Origin: Alphaproteobacteria bacterium
GTDB taxonomy: Bacteria; Pseudomonadota; Alphaproteobacteria; Micropepsales; Micropepsaceae
Length of the DNA stretch: 9,396 bases
Assembly: GCA_015654715.1 (NCBI GenBank)
Contig: JAATGK010000036.1
Location: 1 to 9,396 of the forward strand
Direction: 5' to 3'
Of this stretch, positions 7,251 through 9,396 are shown in pieces (position 1 is the stretch's first letter; every line of letters starts with the position of its first letter). Both the position numbers and the translations under genes were made by a program. Under the pieces are notes generated by a model that was not told where the DNA came from, did not search any database, and was given only the letters and a program-made list of their open reading frames with translations.

Positions 7251-8252
7251 TTATATTTGACGGGACGACAGCGCCTCTGTCCAGCGGTCCTGCATATATT
7301 GCAGGTGGCTCGGAATGTCGGCGAGGAATTCCTTGGCCAGCGCGCGCACAAAGGTTTGGTCGGCGTCGGTGAGGTAGTCGACCGGCGATTTGCCGTCGAT
7401 CCGCGCCAAGAGAAATGCGGAAAGCAAGCTTGCGGTGCGCCGCTCGAGGCCATGACGCGCCTCCCAACGGGCGTCCGCAAAATAGGCATCGATGAACGCC
7501 GAGAAACAGGCAGCATAAGCGGGGGCAAATTCGCGGTGCCATACCGCCTTGAGCAGAAGATGATTGAGACAGAAGGCGAGATCGAACGCGGGATCGCCGT
7601 AGCAGCTGGTTTCGGCGCCGAGGAACACCGGCCCCTCGGGACCGATGAGGATGTTGTTGGGACCGACGTTGCCGTGCATCAGCGCGATGCGCGCAGCGGC
7701 GAGGCTCTTCGCCATGGTGCGGATCACCGGCGCGACATCGGGATGGCGCGCGGCAGCGAAGAGGAGATAAGCATCGACACGCAAGGCATGGAACTGAACG
7801 CCATTGGCGAACTGCCGCGCAAAGTCGTCGCGGCCCGCGGTCTCGCTGTGAATGCGGGCGAGCGTGGCACCCACCAGGGCGGCGAAAGCAGGATCAGCAC
7901 GGCCGCTTGCAAGCTCGGTTTTCCACACCGGATGTGTCTCGGGCGGAAAGTGTTCCATTGCGAAGATGTGGCGCGGACGGTCCTCGCCGAGGATTTGCGG
8001 CACCCAATCGGGATTGATCCCGCCGACCAGCCGCATCCAGGCGACTTCGGCATGACTGCGCTCGGCCGGGGCACGCCAATCGGCGGCAACCCGCAGCTTG
8101 GAAAGCGCGCGCTTGACCACGAAGGTACGGGCGGGCGCGGTTACCTTGTAAACGTCGCAAGATATGCCACCCGAGAGCGCGTCGATCGTGTCGACAGGCA
8201 ACAGGTGCATGGTATCGAGAGATGCCGTAACGTCGGAATTGTCGCCGGTCAT
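7251..8252 (-). CDS. APH-fold phosphotransferase lacking both catalytic Asp residues
   Basis: A 333-residue protein with the aminoglycoside/choline-type phosphotransferase fold, the expected length. Seen: an N-lobe with a glycine turn (ALSGGISCDVYKV, about 25-37), ATP-anchoring Lys47 in FVVKRA, and a likely partner Glu69. The hinge is IFAMEHFPPE, and the C-lobe has LMHGNVGPNNILIGPEGPVF at 191-210 followed by LGAETSCYGDPAFDLAFCLN. In active relatives the Brenner motif is HGD-xxxx-N and the metal-binding motif is D-x-E (as in DWE or DAE). Here they read HGN (Asn195, codon AAC) and GAE (Gly212, codon GGC), each one transition from GAC; Asn200, Glu214 and the GDP Asp220 remain. The protein probably binds nucleotide poorly or does not transfer phosphate. 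The substrate is unknown, and nothing points to antibiotic resistance. The start at 8252 has no clear ribosome-binding site; Met15 (8210) is an alternative. The permease lies 24 bp downstream. Confidence 0.9.
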   Translation of the reverse strand: MTGDNSDVTASLDTMHLLPVDTIDALSGGISCDVYKVTAPARTFVVKRALSKLRVAADWRAPAERSHAEVAWMRLVGGINPDWVPQILGEDRPRHIFAMEHFPPETHPVWKTELASGRADPAFAALVGATLARIHSETAGRDDFARQFANGVQFHALRVDAYLLFAAARHPDVAPVIRTMAKSLAAARIALMHGNVGPNNILIGPEGPVFLGAETSCYGDPAFDLAFCLNHLLLKAVWHREFAPAYAACFSAFIDAYFADARWEARHGLERRTASLLSAFLLARIDGKSPVDYLTDADQTFVRALAKEFLADIPSHLQYMQDRWTEALSSRQI

Positions 8253-8264
8253 GTATACTCGCGT

Positions 8265-8278
8265 GCAGACGCGTCTGC
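8265..8278. promoter_or_regulatory. Perfect 14-bp palindrome in a divergent promoter region
   Basis: GCAGACGCGTCTGC equals its own reverse complement. It lies in the 68-bp gap between the divergent phosphotransferase (minus) and methyltransferase-like (plus) genes, 13 bp from one start codon and 42 bp from the other. It could be an operator for a dimeric regulator acting on both. A TATACT box at 8254-8259 is a possible -10, but no -35 pairs well with it on either strand. Confidence 0.45.
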
Positions 8279-8320
8279 GTCTTCCGTGTCATATTTTGCC
8301 ATACGACAGGGAGAGAAGAT

Positions 8321-9064
8321 ATGATGCGTAACTGGATATTCACTCTTTGTGCGACTTTCGCCGTGGCGGCGATGGCGGCAGGTTCCGATCTTGCCTCGGT
8401 CCTCAGCGACACCCGGCGCCCGGCCGCCGACGTCGCGCATGACGAGACACGCAAACCCGCCGATATGCTCGCTTTTGCCGGTGTCCGCTCCGGCATGAAG
8501 GTGATGGATGTGATCCCGGGCGGGGGTTATTTCACCCGCCTGTTCGCCGCGGCGGTGGGGCCTGAGGGCCACGTCTATGCCTATCAGCCGACCGAGTTCG
8601 ACATTTTCTTAAAAGGCAAAGAGCCGCCGGTGCAGGCCGTGACGGCAGCCTATCCCAATGTGACGGTAGTACGGGCAAGCCTCAGCGCCCTTGCGGTGCC
8701 GGAGAAGCTCGACATCATCTGGACGTCGCAGAACTATCACGATCTCAAGAACGGCAACCTGGCGGATACGGCGGCGGTCGACAAGGCGGCGTTCGCAGCG
8801 CTGAAACCGGGCGGGTATTTCATCGTGCTCGATCATGCCGCCGAGGCCGGTTCGGGTGTGCGCGACACCAGCACCCTGCACCGTATCGACGAGGCGACCG
8901 TGAAGGCCGAAGTGACAGCGGCCGGATTTGAACTGGCAGGCGAAAGCAATGTGCTGCGCAATCCAGCGGATACACATGCCCTGGCGGTGTTCGATCCGGC
9001 GATCCGCGGCCACACCGACCAGTTCGTGCTGAAATTCCGCAAACCGCTCAACGCCAAGCATTAG
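8321..9064 (+). CDS. Exported class I SAM-methyltransferase-like protein
   Basis: A 247-residue protein starting with tandem ATG codons (8321 and 8324) after AGGGAGAG at 8308-8315. Residues 1-20 (MMRNWIFTLCATFAVAAMAA) form a Sec signal peptide with cleavage near 19-20, so the mature protein is predicted to be periplasmic. The rest follows the Rossmann methyltransferase pattern: SAM motif I VMDVIPGGGYFT at 62-72, an acidic strand end around YAYQP, WTSQNYHDL near the active site at 134-142, LKPGGYFIVLDH at 161-172, and C-terminal VKAEVTAAGFELAGE. It resembles a group of predicted methyltransferases with leader peptides (I think COG4798), whose substrate is not known to me. An exported methyltransferase is odd because SAM is a cytosolic cofactor, so the fold may have another use. 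The next exported protein starts 62 bp downstream, possibly in the same transcript. Confidence 0.88.
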   Translation: MMRNWIFTLCATFAVAAMAAGSDLASVLSDTRRPAADVAHDETRKPADMLAFAGVRSGMKVMDVIPGGGYFTRLFAAAVGPEGHVYAYQPTEFDIFLKGKEPPVQAVTAAYPNVTVVRASLSALAVPEKLDIIWTSQNYHDLKNGNLADTAAVDKAAFAALKPGGYFIVLDHAAEAGSGVRDTSTLHRIDEATVKAEVTAAGFELAGESNVLRNPADTHALAVFDPAIRGHTDQFVLKFRKPLNAKH

Positions 9065-9126
9065 GCGTCTTGCAGATTTTCGCCGATACGCGCACTTTCC
9101 CAGCCTGCTTTGAGGGAGGGGAATTG

Positions 9127-9396
9127 ATGCGCCTTGCCACCTTCGCGTTGCTCGCGGCGCTGATCGCCGCACCCGCGGCGGCCGAGACGGTGCCCCCCCA
9201 ACACCTCACCGGTGCCATCGTTTCGTTCGCCGCCCCGGTGCTGAGCTTAAAGACGGCGAAGGGCGCCATCGTTGCGGTGACTCTGGCGCCAGAGGCCAAG
9301 GTGATCGCCAACACGCGCAGCGACTTCAACGCCATCAAGCAAAACGATTTCGTCGCCTTGACCGCGGCGACAGGCAAAGACGGCAAGCTCACGGCC
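9127..9396 (+). CDS. Exported beta-rich protein, DUF5666-like (partial)
   Basis: The first 90 residues are visible; the gene continues past the right edge. A clear signal peptide MRLATFALLAALIAAPAAA ends before ETVPPQ. The following text HLTGAIVSFAAPVLSLKTAK, then VAVTLAPEAKVIAN and IKQNDFVALTA, has the strand-turn-strand pattern of small exported proteins with OB-like barrels (DUF5666 type: G-x-I-x-S ... V ... L ... T-K-V). The role of that group is not established. The ATG at 9127 follows a purine-rich GAGGGAGGGG at 9112-9121, a strong ribosome-binding site. It is probably in the same operon as the methyltransferase-like gene 62 bp upstream; no terminator is visible between them. Confidence 0.8.
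   Translation, partial: MRLATFALLAALIAAPAAAETVPPQHLTGAIVSFAAPVLSLKTAKGAIVAVTLAPEAKVIANTRSDFNAIKQNDFVALTAATGKDGKLTA

Noticed and set aside
7251..8252. Aminoglycoside resistance gene
   Set aside because: The fold is shared by many small-molecule kinases, the catalytic residues are missing, and no mobile element or other resistance gene is nearby.
7137..8324. Long plus-strand open frame of 395 codons
   Set aside because: It lies opposite the phosphotransferase and the start of the permease; its translation is low-complexity and matches nothing, so it is a shadow frame.

Overview
The window looks like chromosomal DNA of a GC-rich alphaproteobacterium. The main evidence is the trxB neighbourhood: a LysR-type regulator directly behind thioredoxin reductase and a divergent Lrp/AsnC regulator in front, an arrangement I know from alphaproteobacteria. 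Protein resemblances and palindromic intergenic repeats of an alphaproteobacterial kind agree with this. I cannot name the genus. No rRNA, tRNA, CRISPR array, transposase, integrase or phage gene is recognisable.

Layout. (1) 1-1806, minus strand: lysR (its 3' end lies outside the window) follows trxB by 11 bp. A good sigma-70 promoter for trxB lies at 1859-1887, with a 22-bp dyad over its -35 box. (2) 1988-3868, plus strand: an Lrp/AsnC regulator, a small exported protein whose reading frame overlaps the end of lrp, and a two-helix membrane protein of unknown function. Tight spacing suggests one operon. (3) 3869-4190: a gene-free stretch holding a 153-bp nested palindromic element and a separate 8-bp-stem hairpin. 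(4) 4191-5414: an exported Sel1-repeat protein (plus) converging on a small orphan gene (minus), with a 65-nt imperfect dyad between them. 5415-5793 has no convincing gene. (5) 5794-8252, minus strand: an APH-fold phosphotransferase followed 24 bp later by an APC-superfamily amino acid permease. The permease is broken by what looks like one missing base near 6903. The phosphotransferase lacks both catalytic aspartates of its family. (6) 8321-9396, plus strand: an exported SAM-methyltransferase-like protein and a second exported protein cut by the window end. The divergent promoter region between (5) and (6) carries a perfect 14-bp palindrome.

How it fits together. Regions 1 and 2 look like a redox/regulatory block in which TrxB reduces thioredoxin and the flanking regulators probably control it or nearby genes. 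Region 5 has the form of an uptake-plus-phosphorylation operon in which both members appear inactivated. Region 6 encodes envelope-directed proteins. I see no evidence for a defence, secretion or biosynthetic system. The most notable points are the damaged phosphotransferase/permease pair, the nested palindrome, and the operator-like dyad at the trxB promoter.
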